Source: Cyanoderma ruficeps
Lineage: Eukaryota; Chordata; Aves; Passeriformes; Timaliidae
NCBI GenBank assembly: GCA_008694505.1
Contig: VZDJ01000090.1
Location: 11,109,646 to 11,173,645 of the forward strand
DNA: 64,000 bases
Reading direction: 5' to 3'
Position numbers and translations under genes: made by a program. Below, in pieces: positions 13,846 to 26,353 of the stretch. A model generated the notes under the pieces. It saw nothing but the letters and a program-made list of their open reading frames with translations, was not told the origin of the DNA and made no database searches. Numbering within the stretch: the first letter of the stretch is position 1; each line of letters starts with the position of its first letter.

Positions 13846-15378
13846 GTAATCTTTCTCCTGGCTAACAGTGACCTGACTTTTCTTAAAAGTGGTGAGGAAC
13901 TGGAAACCTTAGGCCATATCACTGTTCCTTGAGATTTGATAATCTCAGTGCAGGCACAGTGCAGACACTTTAGTGGGCTGCTCATATTTGTGTATTTTAT
14001 GAGCAGTGGGCTGCTCACATGTTATGCATGTTTTCACGTATCAGTGAGACTGCTGGGGAAAGGCCAGGGTTCTACCTCTCTCCAGCTTCCATTAGGCAAA
14101 AGACCTATATGCAGTATATGCACCATAACCACTCTTCTAAGTCTCTCCCTAGCCTGTCATCAAGTGTTTCAAATTGTTTTCCAGGGTACTTGTAGTACAA
14201 CTTAGTGGGCATTTAATCTGAAACTTGCAAGAAATTAATTTAGAGAAGAAATAATAGAACAAATTTAATAGTTTCCTTTATAAAACGCATTATGCAATTG
14301 CTTTGTCAGGTAACTGATATCTTAATCTTTTTTCTACTGGCATTTATTACTGTGTGAAATCCAGCACTATATGTTAACCTCCTCATTCTGACACACAGAA
14401 GGCTCCAAAGGTATGAAAATCCATATTAAACAGTACAGAGCTCACAGTGCATCAGCTCAGAGATGAGGAGCACACAGCCACCACAACAAGCTTGAAATAG
14501 ACAAGTAGAAGGATATTAAATGAATCTGAATGTAAAAGAATTACTTACATCTGAAAATATCTAAAACAAAAAGAAGTGTCCCTCTCACAAGCATGTATTC
14601 CTTTGCCAAGACAAAATGTTTATGCAATGCAGAAAACCAAAGGTCACGTTGCAGCCCTTTGCAGCATATTTCTTAGATGTCTGAAGATCTTACAGCTGAA
14701 CTATCTGAGCTTAAGAGGATGAAATAAATTATATTATTCAAAATATTGAATTGACAGCACAAACCAAATACAGGTTACATAAATCAATAGACAGTGTTTT
14801 ATGGAGAGAGAATTTTTGGTAAAGAAGCAGCCTACTGTGTGTTTCTTTCATGACTTTATTAAAAACTGATCAAAAAGGTTATTATATTTTTTTATATTTC
14901 AAAACACTAACCATAATTCTTTATCCCCCAAAACTTTAAAAAATAATTCTTAATATTGAAATATAGATACTTGAACTAATTTACAGTTATATAAAAAAAT
15001 TATTATCCAGTAAAGGATTTCAATTTTATCTCTAATTACTATCAGGACAGTCAGGAGGGGATGGGACTTTATTGGTCTAAAAGTTTTGGAAATATGTTGA
15101 GTACAGATTTTTGATCGAACTACTATACAGTTTAGGAAAAAAAAAAAAACAGCATGAGAAATTAAATACTACCTCAATAATGCAGGGTAGGAATTGAGGC
15201 AAGATAATATTTCATAATTGAGACTGTCCCTTTAAGAGAGCCCGCCATTCGAGTCCAGATTTTCCTTGGACTTATCAAACATGATATATTTCATTTTTTC
15301 TCCTGTGACTTTTTGGTATCCAGAGCAGCCCAACAGCAGTCAGAAGTGAAATATGTTTATGCGTCAAAATTATATCTG
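13846..15378. other. Non-coding AT-rich DNA with small hairpins
   Basis: No gene was seen. At 13930-14017 there is a cluster of short inverted and direct repeats. A very AT-rich part runs from about 14880 to 15010, and a poly-A run lies near 15140. The sequence just before the LTR that begins at 15384 is not recognisably retroviral. Confidence 0.55.
13930..14017. repeat. Cluster of short hairpins and a direct repeat
   Basis: A 7-bp stem, TGAGATT / AATCTCA with a 4-bp loop, lies at 13930-13947. A perfect 8-bp stem, CTGCTCAT / ATGAGCAG, spans 13979-14006. The 13-bp word AGTGGGCTGCTCA occurs at 13972 and at 14005, a period of 33. There is no sign that this encodes an RNA. Confidence 0.6.
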
Positions 15379-15383
15379 CATGG

Positions 15384-16044
15384 TGTTCTGGGGTGATTTT
15401 GTGATGCTTGTATCCCTAATTATCTGTTCTGTTTATGCTGATATTAAGTTCTACACCTTTCACATTTCAGACTGGTTCTGAGAGCGAAGGTGGGGAAAGA
15501 AGAACTGCGCAGTTTGTTTTCAGAAACTGCTCCCACTCCTCCACATTCTGCTCCTGGACTGTGTTCATCTGAAGAATGGACAGACAGCGGGACAGAGATC
15601 TGCTTTGCTTTTAGTTAGTTTAGCTAGCTGAGGCAGAGAAGTTCCCTGGATGACTTTCTCTTATTTTTCTTGAAACTGTTTAAACCTGCTCTGGACTGAA
15701 AACCCAAAAAACACCTGGAGCTCACGCCTGTGGCCCACCGGGGCCTGGGACAGCATTTTCCAGCGCCGGAGGGCTGAAAGAGACTGAACAAGCTGAGCTA
15801 CACCCCACAGCAAGAACTTCCTCAATTTTGCCATCTCTCTTCAGAACAGCAAGAGGTTTTGTTGTTTGATATTGTTTATTGTTTCTGAGCTTGTGGGCAC
15901 TTTGCTTGTTGAAAAAGGGGGGTTTTTACAATTTTCTCTAAGGAAATTTTTTCCTGGACCAGTTGGCAAAGGGGCCACTTGAATTTGTTTTCTAGTTGGA
16001 CCACATTCGGAGATTTCCTCCCATGTTTGCCCTAAACCAGGACA
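15384..16044 (+). mobile_element. Solo ERVL-like LTR with 5-bp target-site duplication
   Basis: This 661-bp block begins TGTTCTGGGGTGATTTTGTG and ends CCTAAACCAGGACA, so it has the TG...CA ends of a retroviral LTR. It is flanked by a perfect 5-bp direct repeat, CATGG, at 15379-15383 and 16045-16049, the mark of integration. Both ends and parts of the body (the CTGTTTAAACCTGCTCTGGA segment, the GGGGCCTGGGACAGCATTTT segment) resemble ERVL-type LTRs I remember from songbirds, read in the plus direction. No second LTR and no gag, pol or env coding lies beside it, so this is a solo LTR, the usual product of recombination between the two LTRs of a provirus. Orientation and the ERVL label rest on remembered similarity; the boundaries are seen directly. 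Confidence 0.88.
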
Positions 16045-16200
16045 CATGGCTTCTAGTGCAATTGAGAGTTTCAATTTTTGAAGGACTTGTACCTACCAGG
16101 AGAGTGTTTCAGGGAAGATGGAGAGACTGCACTGAACAAACTTTATAACTGCTTGAACTTGAGAAACATCCTGGATGACACTGTCTTCATTGAAATTGGG

Positions 16201-16255
16201 GAGTTTGAAACCAGGTGATCTTAGAGGCCCCTTTCAGTCCAAACTATTCTGTGAA
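16201..16255 (+). mobile_element. Short CR1 3'-end fragment
   Basis: A short stretch matches the terminal part of CR1 in the sense direction: a GGTGATCTTAGAGGCCCCTT segment followed by CAGTCCAAACTATTCTGTGA. This corresponds to the usual GATCTTTGAGGTCCCTTCCA-like ending and the CCATTCTGTGA tail. Only about 55 bp are recognisable; the sequence between the LTR and this tail (16050-16200) may be older, diverged CR1 or unrelated. Confidence 0.6.
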
Positions 16256-19200
16256 ATAACAAGTCAAGAGAGCCAATGTGGTCATTATCCTTGTATCTCT
16301 CTCTGGCTCCTTGTCTAAATGTTATCTTGTTTTCAGAAATTGTACCACATATGGACAGGAAACTCAGAGCCAGACCTCTCCCACGTGGGCAAATCCTTTG
16401 TCTCAACCACAGACATGACTTTACAGATTGTTTCTCTAAAATTTTACTGGCCTCACTGCTCCCAAGTTGCTCTGAGGAGAAGCTGCTAAAAATGCCCTCC
16501 CATTCTTTCAACACCATTCTACCTCCCAAACTCTACACTGGTTTTAATTGGTTTGTTCTCTGTTTCTTGCCTTTTTGCCATTATCACAACAGCAGCACAA
16601 AGCCCTTCTCTTGATGTATTAAAGTCATGACAGAAAAGATTTTGTTTCAAGGTGCATTTTAACCACAATTTCTTCAGCTGTTCTGCCTGCAAAGAAGACC
16701 TGCAAGATGGTGCAACAGAATAAGCTACTGCTTACTCACTAGACAGTAAATTACTATTTGTTGAGTAGAAAAATATTGTTCAAGTTTTTTTGTCCCGTGT
16801 CATCACCTAATCTACTCATCACTTATTTCACTTACCTCCTCAACTCCAAAGTTTTGCACTGCTCTTGCTATTCAGTCCTTGTCTGATGAGCTTCAGCTTC
16901 ATACTGTATTTTATTCAGCAACAATTTACAGGATTTAAGCTCCTGAAATCTCCTTTCAATTGCTCTGGATTAAGAGATGTATTACTCATAATTCTTGAGA
17001 ATGATATACAAACAAAGCAGTCAGACCTTGAAATGAAAACTTATATAACTTAATCTTTTAGCTCCCTGCCTGTGCACATGGCACAAAAGTCCCATCAACA
17101 CGCAGGACATCATTTAGGTGAATGCTACTTGTGATTATATATAGCATTAGATGTTTTATGATGCTTAGGAAAGACTGACAACACTCCTCAACTACAAAAG
17201 AAAAGCAGCCTCCTTTCTACAGCAATACAGTATTTCAAGTCTTTGTTATGTTACTTCAGACACTCATTACTGGCATAATAGCCCAAGCATTAAGCTCTGA
17301 ACCCAACTGTGCACCCATTTTACTGTATCATTTACTTACCTAACTGCATGAATCGCAGACTTACTGCATGTGAGGTTTTAAATCATTGTTCCAGCCTCAA
17401 CATGCACTAAAAGCCAGAAAAAAGGAAAGCAAAATGTTGTGAAGAAGTGGTATATGCTCACTTAAAATCTCATAAGAAATGAACAAAAAAGTGCTGTTAG
17501 ATCATTTATGGTCTCCAGTATGAGGGATGGTAATGGCTAATTTTACACAAAACTGAAGAGAGCTTTTATAGAAATCTTAAGGTTGAAGTAAGCTGAGCCC
17601 AAGGTAATTTTTCAGTATAATTTTCACTGAGGGCCTTCTGTTATACCCAGCTGACTAACATGTTCAGCCTGCCCAGTATTAACTCACATCCTTTTAAAAT
17701 TAAGTAAACAAGAAATATCTGTGGGAGGAAGTAACTGGAAAGGTGTTAAATTCTACTAAAAAATACAGAAAGCAACAAATGCAGTGAAACAGACTGGATT
17801 TAAGCATTCTCATTCATCTGCTTAATTAACAACACTGTGCTCTTAGTTAAAGCATATACTAACACATCCAAAGATTTCTGCACCAGTTTCAACAGTTAAG
17901 ATCATAGTATCCAAAAATCAACCTTTCTGCAAATGCTTCCATTCCAGCTAAGCTTAACAGATTTATTCTAGCAAGATGGAACATAGTGTCTTCTGTGGTT
18001 TTAAATTCTTCACATCATATTTTTAATTTTTTCTGTTCAGACTAGTCTTTAAAGTTTCAAAAGCATTCAACTTATTTCGGTGCTTTTAAATGTCTGTTTC
18101 CATACAGCTTATCTGGTATCTTTTTCTTAGCCAAACAAACAAGTTCCTGGAAAATTTAGATTCCAGTACAGTACAATTTCCATATTCAGCTACATTTGCC
18201 TGCGTTATCATAGAAATCCACCTGGACTGAAAATATGCAACATGTTGCGTTTAAGAGGTTACTTGAAGATATTTAAATAATGCTGTGTCCTCTGGTCATT
18301 TGTAACAGAGGTGATGCTTTGTAAACTACATGATAAACTCTCCAAGATAAACAGCTAACTAATCTTTTCAACTGAAGGAAAATATTTAACAGTTAGGCAA
18401 AGAGTATACCAAATCTGCAATAATAGAAAGGGAATAATCATTTAAGAGATTAAAGTATCAAACTTCATGGTAGAAAAGTAAAACCAATGCTGAATGTCAT
18501 ATTTTAGTTGCCATGCATACAATAGTCCCAAAGCAGTGAGTTAAGATGTGACCACAGCAACTAACGTTGCTCTAAGGACAAGCAAGTACTTTCATTATCT
18601 ATTTTTTTCTGCAGTATGAAGCAATGGTATATAAGGGCTTTTTTCTGCAACTGAGAATATTTATGGGATATTGGAAAGTATTACATATTGTATGAACACT
18701 ACAAGCTAGAAATTATAAACATAATTCAGATGAAAACTTGGGGTAGTTTTGTCCTGTTGCTCACCAAAGTGCCCATGCATTCTTTGTTACTTTTCAGTAC
18801 ACATAGCAGTAATTTGATCTATAGATTTGTGCTTGCTAAATCCAGCTGATTCACGTTATGCCGGTTCCTACAAGCAGCGAATGGCTTGAATTTCTCAGAA
18901 AGATAGATGTGGTCAGGAAGGAAGCTTGCTTTACATCACATCTAGGACTCAGATGTAGTAATAGCAATTAAATCAGATGGATATTTATACTAGATACTGG
19001 ATATTATACTGTACCTGCATGAACAGCAGGTTTTTGCCTTTATTTCTCACCTGTTCAGGAGAGATCAGAAGAGACATATCTTGATGCATCATCACACCAA
19101 ACATGAGAGCATTTGTGCAATCTCTTCAGCCATCAGTCCCTTTCAATAGCACTCAGAATAACCCCACAGATCTCTGCTCCTGCTGCAAGCAGAGAAGGGG

Positions 19201-22200
19201 TGGTCAGTACCTTGAGAGAACACACCTTCACTTCATGCTCACGAGAGTGGCATACCTCTGGTTCCTTCCCTCCCTCCATAATTAATAGCCAACAAAACAC
19301 AGGACACGCTGACAAATCCAGAAGTTTAAATCATGAGTCTAAGTGCCCTTGAAGGGGCTTTGCATTCTACAAAAGCAGTGTCAGTTTGATAGAGAAAGAA
19401 GACAGCAGGAAGGTGTCTTAGTCAGGGTGTCAGGAGAAAAAGCCTCGAATCACAGCTATCTCATTTATTATTTGAAAGGTTCTCATGTGGGTAACTGAGA
19501 TTTTATATTTTCTGAGCAGGATCTCATATACTCCCATTCAATCCCTATTATTCCAAAGAGTGAGAATAACAAAACTACAGAAATGCTGAGCAGACAGCTT
19601 CTTCTCATTAACATGGGCATACCTTGGTTCCGGGAAGCCAAAAATGTTACGGACTTGAAAATTAAGTGATGTTGGTCAAACTCTGTCCTCAGAAAAGACA
19701 AGTCAGTCAAAATAAATTCTAATGAATGAGATTATTACTACTTCAGGGTTTTAGTGGTGTATTTCAAGACTTGTCATGTTTCATTCTCAATTTTAGTGCT
19801 TTCATTCATCCCTTTCTATTGGATTTTGTATGGGTTTTACAAGAACAAAGAAATTAAAAAGTCCTCTCAAAAACGAGAACTCAATGGAATTATCCCCATT
19901 GTGTAGAAATCCTCAAACTTGGATTACCAATACCTGCCAGACTGTCAAAAAAGGAAAACATGCCCTCATGTTATGTGATGAACTGTAATTAAATAGGTTG
20001 ATTTTTTGGGGAATAGGTTTTTGTCCTATGCTCAACGTCCAAGAATAACACAAAAAATTGAAGTTAATTATATCCCTAGATATAAAATACTAAGTTCCAA
20101 ATAAGCAGAACTGCATTTAAATATTTCATGTAACTAGTCTTTTGTAGGCGTATTTCCAGTTGAAGCAGGTGGAAACTGCCAAAGCAATAGATTATATTAG
20201 GTGAAAGCTAACAATTTTAAAAATGCATATATTTGTATCAAGTTAATAAAATTCACTCCCTCACTGGTGAGCAACTAGGCAAACTTCACCAGGAATGTGA
20301 CAAAGCAGTCTTAAACCACACCAGGATGAAATCACACATTGTGTCAGAACCAGGTTTTTAAAAAACTGCTTGAGCTCTCAAAGTTGATTTGGATATCATT
20401 TAGAGCTACACATTTGTTCTTACAAATTCACTTATATAGAAATAATCACTTTACATGTGTCATTTCATATCAGGGTTCTCTGATGGAGAAGGAAGTTCAG
20501 TTTATGCAAGCATTTTAACCTACTTTGTACTTACAAGCTTTAAGGGTTTTCAAGTATCTAGTTTACACTTCTCATAATTTACTTGAGTTTTACTTGAATT
20601 TTATTTTATGTTATTTCAATATACACTATTATTACTATAGAGAGAAGTAGTCAAACCAGACGTACTTAGCCTCTGATAGAAGTAGATACTACAGGTAGCT
20701 GTCAGCTTTTTGGGCTTTCTGTTAAACTAAGAGCCTGTACAGAGCAAAAAAAACCCCAAAAATTATATTGAGGAAGTCCAGAATTAGATTAAAAAATGTA
20801 AAAAAGATCTGAAAGAAAGCAAAAAAATTCATTTTATCTCATCTATTAATTTGCATGGGAAAATTATAATAAAAAAGATACCCAAGAAATAATTGCACCT
20901 GCAAGTTTTAACCTGCTATTAAATCTAGTTTCAAGTTGGCCACTAAAAATTTAGTAGTTATTAAAAATCTCTTTAGAGACCAAAATTTAGGTGAATCTGC
21001 TAAAGAGTGAGAAAAATATCTCTGCTTTGTCTCACTGGTTTCTACAGGAGATATTTCATAATTCCTTCAGTGGTCAATACTAGATTTACTTCATGCCAAC
21101 ATAACAGCCTAGGCCACTAGCTGAAAGAAATCACCTTTTTCACCATGGAAAGTTATTTGACATAAACCTGGAAATAGAGTCCTTTTCTTAACTTCATTGG
21201 CCTATTAGTTTCTAGTACAACTCAAAGTACTGAATTGAGAAGTGGATGTACAAAGAGATCAATTCATGCTGATCTCCACTATCATTTTGCAAAAAACACC
21301 TAATCACCACCACCATAAATATTGCAGATTGGTTATACGAGGAGATAGGTAGCTCTACACGTTTGGAACAATTAATAGAATATAGTTTTCCAATCATGTA
21401 TACTTAAGTAACTATGCATTAGTATGTGAAGAGATTCTAGTAATAAGCATGATTTTTCTGGTATACTTGGAAGCTGTAAACTCATAATATTTTTATTTTC
21501 CATCATCAAAATTTCTAATTCTGTCAATAATTGAGTTAAGAATGTCATTCAAACAGTTTACATTGCAACAGTAGAGGCACAGAAGAGCTGATTTTCTCTT
21601 TACTTTTCACATTTCATTTCCATTGCACTGAATAAATATAGAAAGCGTAGATTTTCTTAGTAGTCCCTTAGATTACACCTAGCTATCCATAAATATGTTT
21701 CTCTACTTAATCATCAGCAGCCTTCACAGCCTATTGCATTAAATCAAGATAAAAATTCTGCAGGACAGGATATAAAGCATGTTTCTGTAAATGACAGGAA
21801 AGCAATGAATAATTTTTCCTCCCCATAAATAAAGGTCTTTGATTTTATTTTTTTTTTCCTGGATTCTTCCCCTTCTATCACTAGAACTATTCTCTCTGTA
21901 TTCTTTAAAATATATTTATCCTCATGCTGTCTAGTGAAAAACCCATAAACGAACAGTCTCTCTGTATGATATGGCTCAAAATATGACACAGAACTTCAGG
22001 TATTTGATTACTGAACAGGTCTTAAGGTGGTTTCATAGAAAGATGCAACAGATAAAACCCAGAGTATCTGGCTGCTGGCAGTGTAGCAGAGGATCAAAGT
22101 ACTCCATGTACTCATTCAAGGTAAGTATAATGCAGTCTGCCTTAGGGGCAGTAAAAAATATGTAGCTACTCCAAGAAGCTTGTTATGCTGGGCTTTAGTA

Positions 22201-25200
22201 TCAGCATAATTCATACACATATTTTCAACTCCTGTACAGCCTCAGAAGCTTTATTTGTATACAATGTTCTCACTTGCCTCAAGCAAACACAGTCAGAAGC
22301 ATGTGTTTCCACATTATTCCCTTGGACTTGCTGACAATGATGCTCTTGTCTGTACTACTATTAAAAGTAACACTTCTGTGTTACTAAAATTTGCCTGATG
22401 CATGTTGTCAAACCAATACATGAAATTTGCACCTTACATCTAGCATCTGAAGAAATACATGCAACATAAAAGAGCCACATGCAGCAAACCGACTCAAGGC
22501 AAATAAAGTCCAAATGTTTTTCTTAAGTAGCTTAAACAGAGCATGGGGACTCTTGCTGGAAAAATGCAGAAGCTTAGGTTAGAAAGATGTGACAAGATGT
22601 CACAGCCAAGGGATCTGGCTTGACTGGTGACCTTAAATCCAGCCTCTTAGCCTCTACCTTGTTGAAGATTAACAGCAGAAAAGTTATTCACTAGGTAAAT
22701 TGACTATTCACCATAAATTATTTAATAGAAATATTGTCACTATCAATATTTCAGATTTGTTCTAAAGCCCAGAATGTCTGTTTAGGAGTTCCAAATTTCT
22801 CAGAAAGTGATACAAAAATAATCAAGCAGTGAAGTATTTCGGGGTTTATTCTAGTGGATTCAGAACAATTCAGACATCCCTGAGAAGCTTATTATTAGAA
22901 TTTGGAGCAAAGCTGCATCAATATTAATTCTGAACTATTAAACAGTAATATTACATGAAACAAAGTGCTTTCCTTTTTGTTTCAGGGCTACAAAAGATCT
23001 TTCCTTTGTTTGACCTGGAGCCACAGACATATTTCATGTGTCATCAGAACTGATGCAGGAAAATAAGTCACAGAAACAGTCAAGGAAGAAAAATCCACAG
23101 CTTCTACCTCAATAGTTCCTGATTGCCATTTTTTTTATCCATTGCAAGAGTTTTTAACTTGTACACTTGAGCTTTTATCAAAGTTTTATATTTCAACTAC
23201 AAAATGAGGAAGGTACATGGGAGTTTATACTAAGGTATTAACAGGTAAGGGATGGATGGTCCTGGCTAATCTTGCTTTTGAGAACCTCATTTTTTTGGTT
23301 AAGTTAGGAGCGCTGCAGCACAAAGACAGCGCTTTCAGGAAACTGGAAACTCTGCACATGGCAAGGACTGTGGGTCAAACCCTGACACAGGCAGCTAATT
23401 CTGCTCATCTATCTACCTCCAAAAAAGCATGGTCAATCCTTCCTTGTCTAGACCCATGTGGGACTCAATTTCCCAATTTTAATACACTGAATGCAGAGCA
23501 GCTACTGAACTCTCAAACAGACCATGATTCAGGCTTGATTAGTCTCACTCCAAGCCATTCAAGTCTCAAGCACTGGTTCATTTACTTGATACTGAGACAT
23601 TGACTAGGTTCTGAAGTGCCTTGTCACAATAACAAATTTAGTTAAATTGAACTTGAAGTTCAAAACTTGAAGGTTTTCCCAAATTCACATAGCCATAACA
23701 GGATGGTAAATGCAACTGAGCAGTAAAATTTACTAATAATAACTGAAAAAATAAATTTGTTCTGTCACAAAAAGTGTTAAAATAAATCTTCAGCTAGACT
23801 TCAAGTTTAAAATATTTTTCTAGATAACAAACCTATTTGAATTTCATGGAAACACCAAACAGACCCTCCCAATGTTTTAAATCATTACCATATAGCAATT
23901 TAATTCTCTCATCTCCACTTATCTTTCTTATGTACGTAATGTCCATTACTGAACTTGTCAAGTTATTTCAATCAATTATTCACAGACACTTGCGAGAGAT
24001 TTTGCTTAACTTGATATGTTATTTAGATCAACAGGAAAAAGGTTTGAGCAAGGGAACACCTTAGAGAAAAAAAAAATTAAGTATCTCATACATAGGGATA
24101 TATCACTCAACATAAAAAGAAAGGCAACACGTGGTTTTTATAGTTATCATGAGCAGCCCTTCAGCTTGGCCTAAGATAGATACCATGATCTTGCTGAAGA
24201 TACTCTCAGCTGCAAAAGTAAAGTCACACAGCCTTGGGAGTTGTCTCAGGAGACCTCTCAGCTAAGGGCAGTCAAAAATGATCCAAATAATTCACACTGA
24301 TGGAAGTGTAAACCCACCTCCCACCACTTTTACTGGAAATTGTACCAGCTCCATAGAAAACCTAATTTCATGTGTAACAAGCTTAATCCTTAGAAAGTTT
24401 AACTCAGTCCTACCCTAGATGTATTTTGCTGCAGTTCTAGCTTATGGCTTCTTTAGCCCATGGGTGTAGGGCAAGAGTAGGTCATTGCTTTCATCTTCTC
24501 AACAATATCTTACACACATAGGAGGGCTTAAAGTCGCTCAGTCTTTTCATTAGTCAAAACCCCAGTTTTTCAGTACATCTTCATAACCTCCTCATTCCTC
24601 CTCAAAAATCAGTCTTTTTGCTGCTATCTGGGCAGTAACTGGCCCACTTGACTTAAAGGGTGGCACTCAGAATTGGTGGTGAAACTGGGCTCTTACAGGT
24701 GTGTGGCAAAATTCATACCAATGGGGGGGGGGAGGGGGGGTGTGCAAGATATTGCATTTTTCTTTTGCACAGCACAGCATAAAGTTTTCTTCTGTTGAAA
24801 TGGCAAGATATTGTGTACTTGTGTTGCATATGTTTTTTGGACCAATTTATGTGGCAAATAATTCCCTTTGGTCTTTAAAAAATATTCTTTCTCTTCCCAA
24901 ATGGGAAGAACACAACAGCATTCTCAAACACGGCCTGTGTACTACCTGTGGACAAAATTACAGCTGAGAAGAATAAACTAAATAGGTGAAGGTGAGTTGC
25001 TGGTTAGCACTTCAAATTGAAAACTGGCTAATAAACCAAATTGTTCTGCACAGAATCTGTTATCATAAATAGCCTGCCTTTGGTTTCATTTGGAGCCTAT
25101 GTGCATCTCTACACGGCATACTGTTTTCCTGCTCAGACAGGCCTTCCACTGGCTTATTGGCAAGCTCATTTTCTGAGGAATATTTTAGACCTTCTATGAT

Positions 25201-25477
25201 CTTAATTTACACTAGCAAGCATCTGTGACATGCTCGTCAGTATTCACCCTCTAAAACACCCTCTAAAAAAACAACATTAAAATAAATTTGTGAAGGAGTT
25301 GATAATAGATGAAGTTTTCTTACTTGACTTGTTCTGCTGTTCTGTGCGACCTGCAGAGGATGCCTGCACGAAGCCTTTGTAGGAGGATCTCATTTCCAGG
25401 TTAAATTATTCCTAACTCAGAGGAGGGTTGTTCCAATAAGATGTGTCATTGAAGCTACTGCGAAAAGCTTCAGGGTG
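16256..25477. other. Unique AT-rich non-coding DNA
   Basis: Over 9 kb without a recognised gene or transposable element. The longest frame (23217-23603, about 128 codons, plus strand) shows no motif and no credible promoter or splice context. The one compositional oddity is the G tract at 24723-24740. Confidence 0.6.
24723..24740 (+). repeat. Long G tract interrupted by one A
   Basis: Ten G residues, one A and seven G residues run on the plus strand. A run of this length can form a G-quadruplex in principle. It is also a common site of sequencing length error, so the exact count may be unreliable. Confidence 0.8.
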
Positions 25478-26353
25478 ACATCTTTGTAAGAGACATGGAC
25501 AGTGGGGCCAAATGCACTCTCAGCAGGTTCACTGATGACACCAAGCTGTGTGCTGCAGTCACCCGCTGGAGGAAGGGATGCTATCCAGAGGGACCTGGAC
25601 AGCCTGGAGAGGTGGGCCCATGTAAATGGGCCAAGTGCAAGGTCCCACACCTGGGCCAGAGCAATCCCAGCACACCTACAGTCTGGGCAGAGAAGTGACT
25701 GAGAGCAGCCATGCAGAGAAAGACTTGCAGGTTACAGTTGGTGAACAACAGCTCACCATGGGCTGGCAGTGAGTGCTCACAGCCCAGAAAGCTGACAAAA
25801 TCCTGGGCTGCATCCAAAGGGACATGGCCAGCAGGTCAGAGGAGGTGTTTCTTCAGCTTTACTTTGCTCTTGTGAGAAACCACCTAGAATATTGAGTCCA
25901 GTTCTGGTGTCTCCAACATAAGGAGGACATGGAACTTGTTGGAGCAAGTGCAAGGGAGGCCACGAAGTTAATAAGAGAGTTGGAGCAACACTCCTACACA
26001 AGAACTGGACTCAGTACTCCAGGCTGAGAAAGTCAGGGTTGTTCAGCCTGAAGAGGAGAAGGTTGTGTGGAGAACTCTTAGCACTTTCCAGTATCTGAAG
26101 GGGTCTCCAGGAAATCCAGAGAAGAGCTCTGCATCAGGAACTCCAGTGATAAGGCAAGGAGTAATAGCTATAAATTGAAAGAGAGGAAATTAAAGTGAGA
26201 TATTAGGAAGAAATCTTTTACTGTGAGGGTGGTGAGACACTGTGTTCAAGGCCTGGTTAGATAAGGTCTTGGGCAGGCTGCCCTAGTGGGAGGTTTGGAC
26301 TAGATGATCCTTAGGGTCCCTTTCAATCCATTAACATTCTATAATTCTATGAC
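25478..26353 (+). mobile_element. CR1 LINE fragment with end of reverse transcriptase, sense
   Basis: This is the longest CR1 piece of the window, about 875 bp, in the sense direction. It starts inside ORF2: the frame reads FVRDMDSGAKCTLSRFTDDT, matching the reverse transcriptase block that usually carries the FADD catalytic box, here FTDD. Downstream residues such as DAIQRDLDSLERWAHVN (in the next frame) and WAKCKVPHLGQSNP (back in the first frame) are typical of the CR1 C-terminal region. Homology therefore crosses two frameshifts and then a stop at about 25696, so no protein can be made. The 3' end is intact: GATGATCCTTAGGGTCCCTT and an ATTCTATAATTCTATGA tail ending near 26353. The element is dead; family identity is secure, the subfamily is not assigned. 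Confidence 0.95.

Noticed and set aside
23217..23603. 128-codon plus-strand ORF
   Set aside because: No recognisable domain, no strong start or splice signals, and a composition like the surrounding non-coding DNA.
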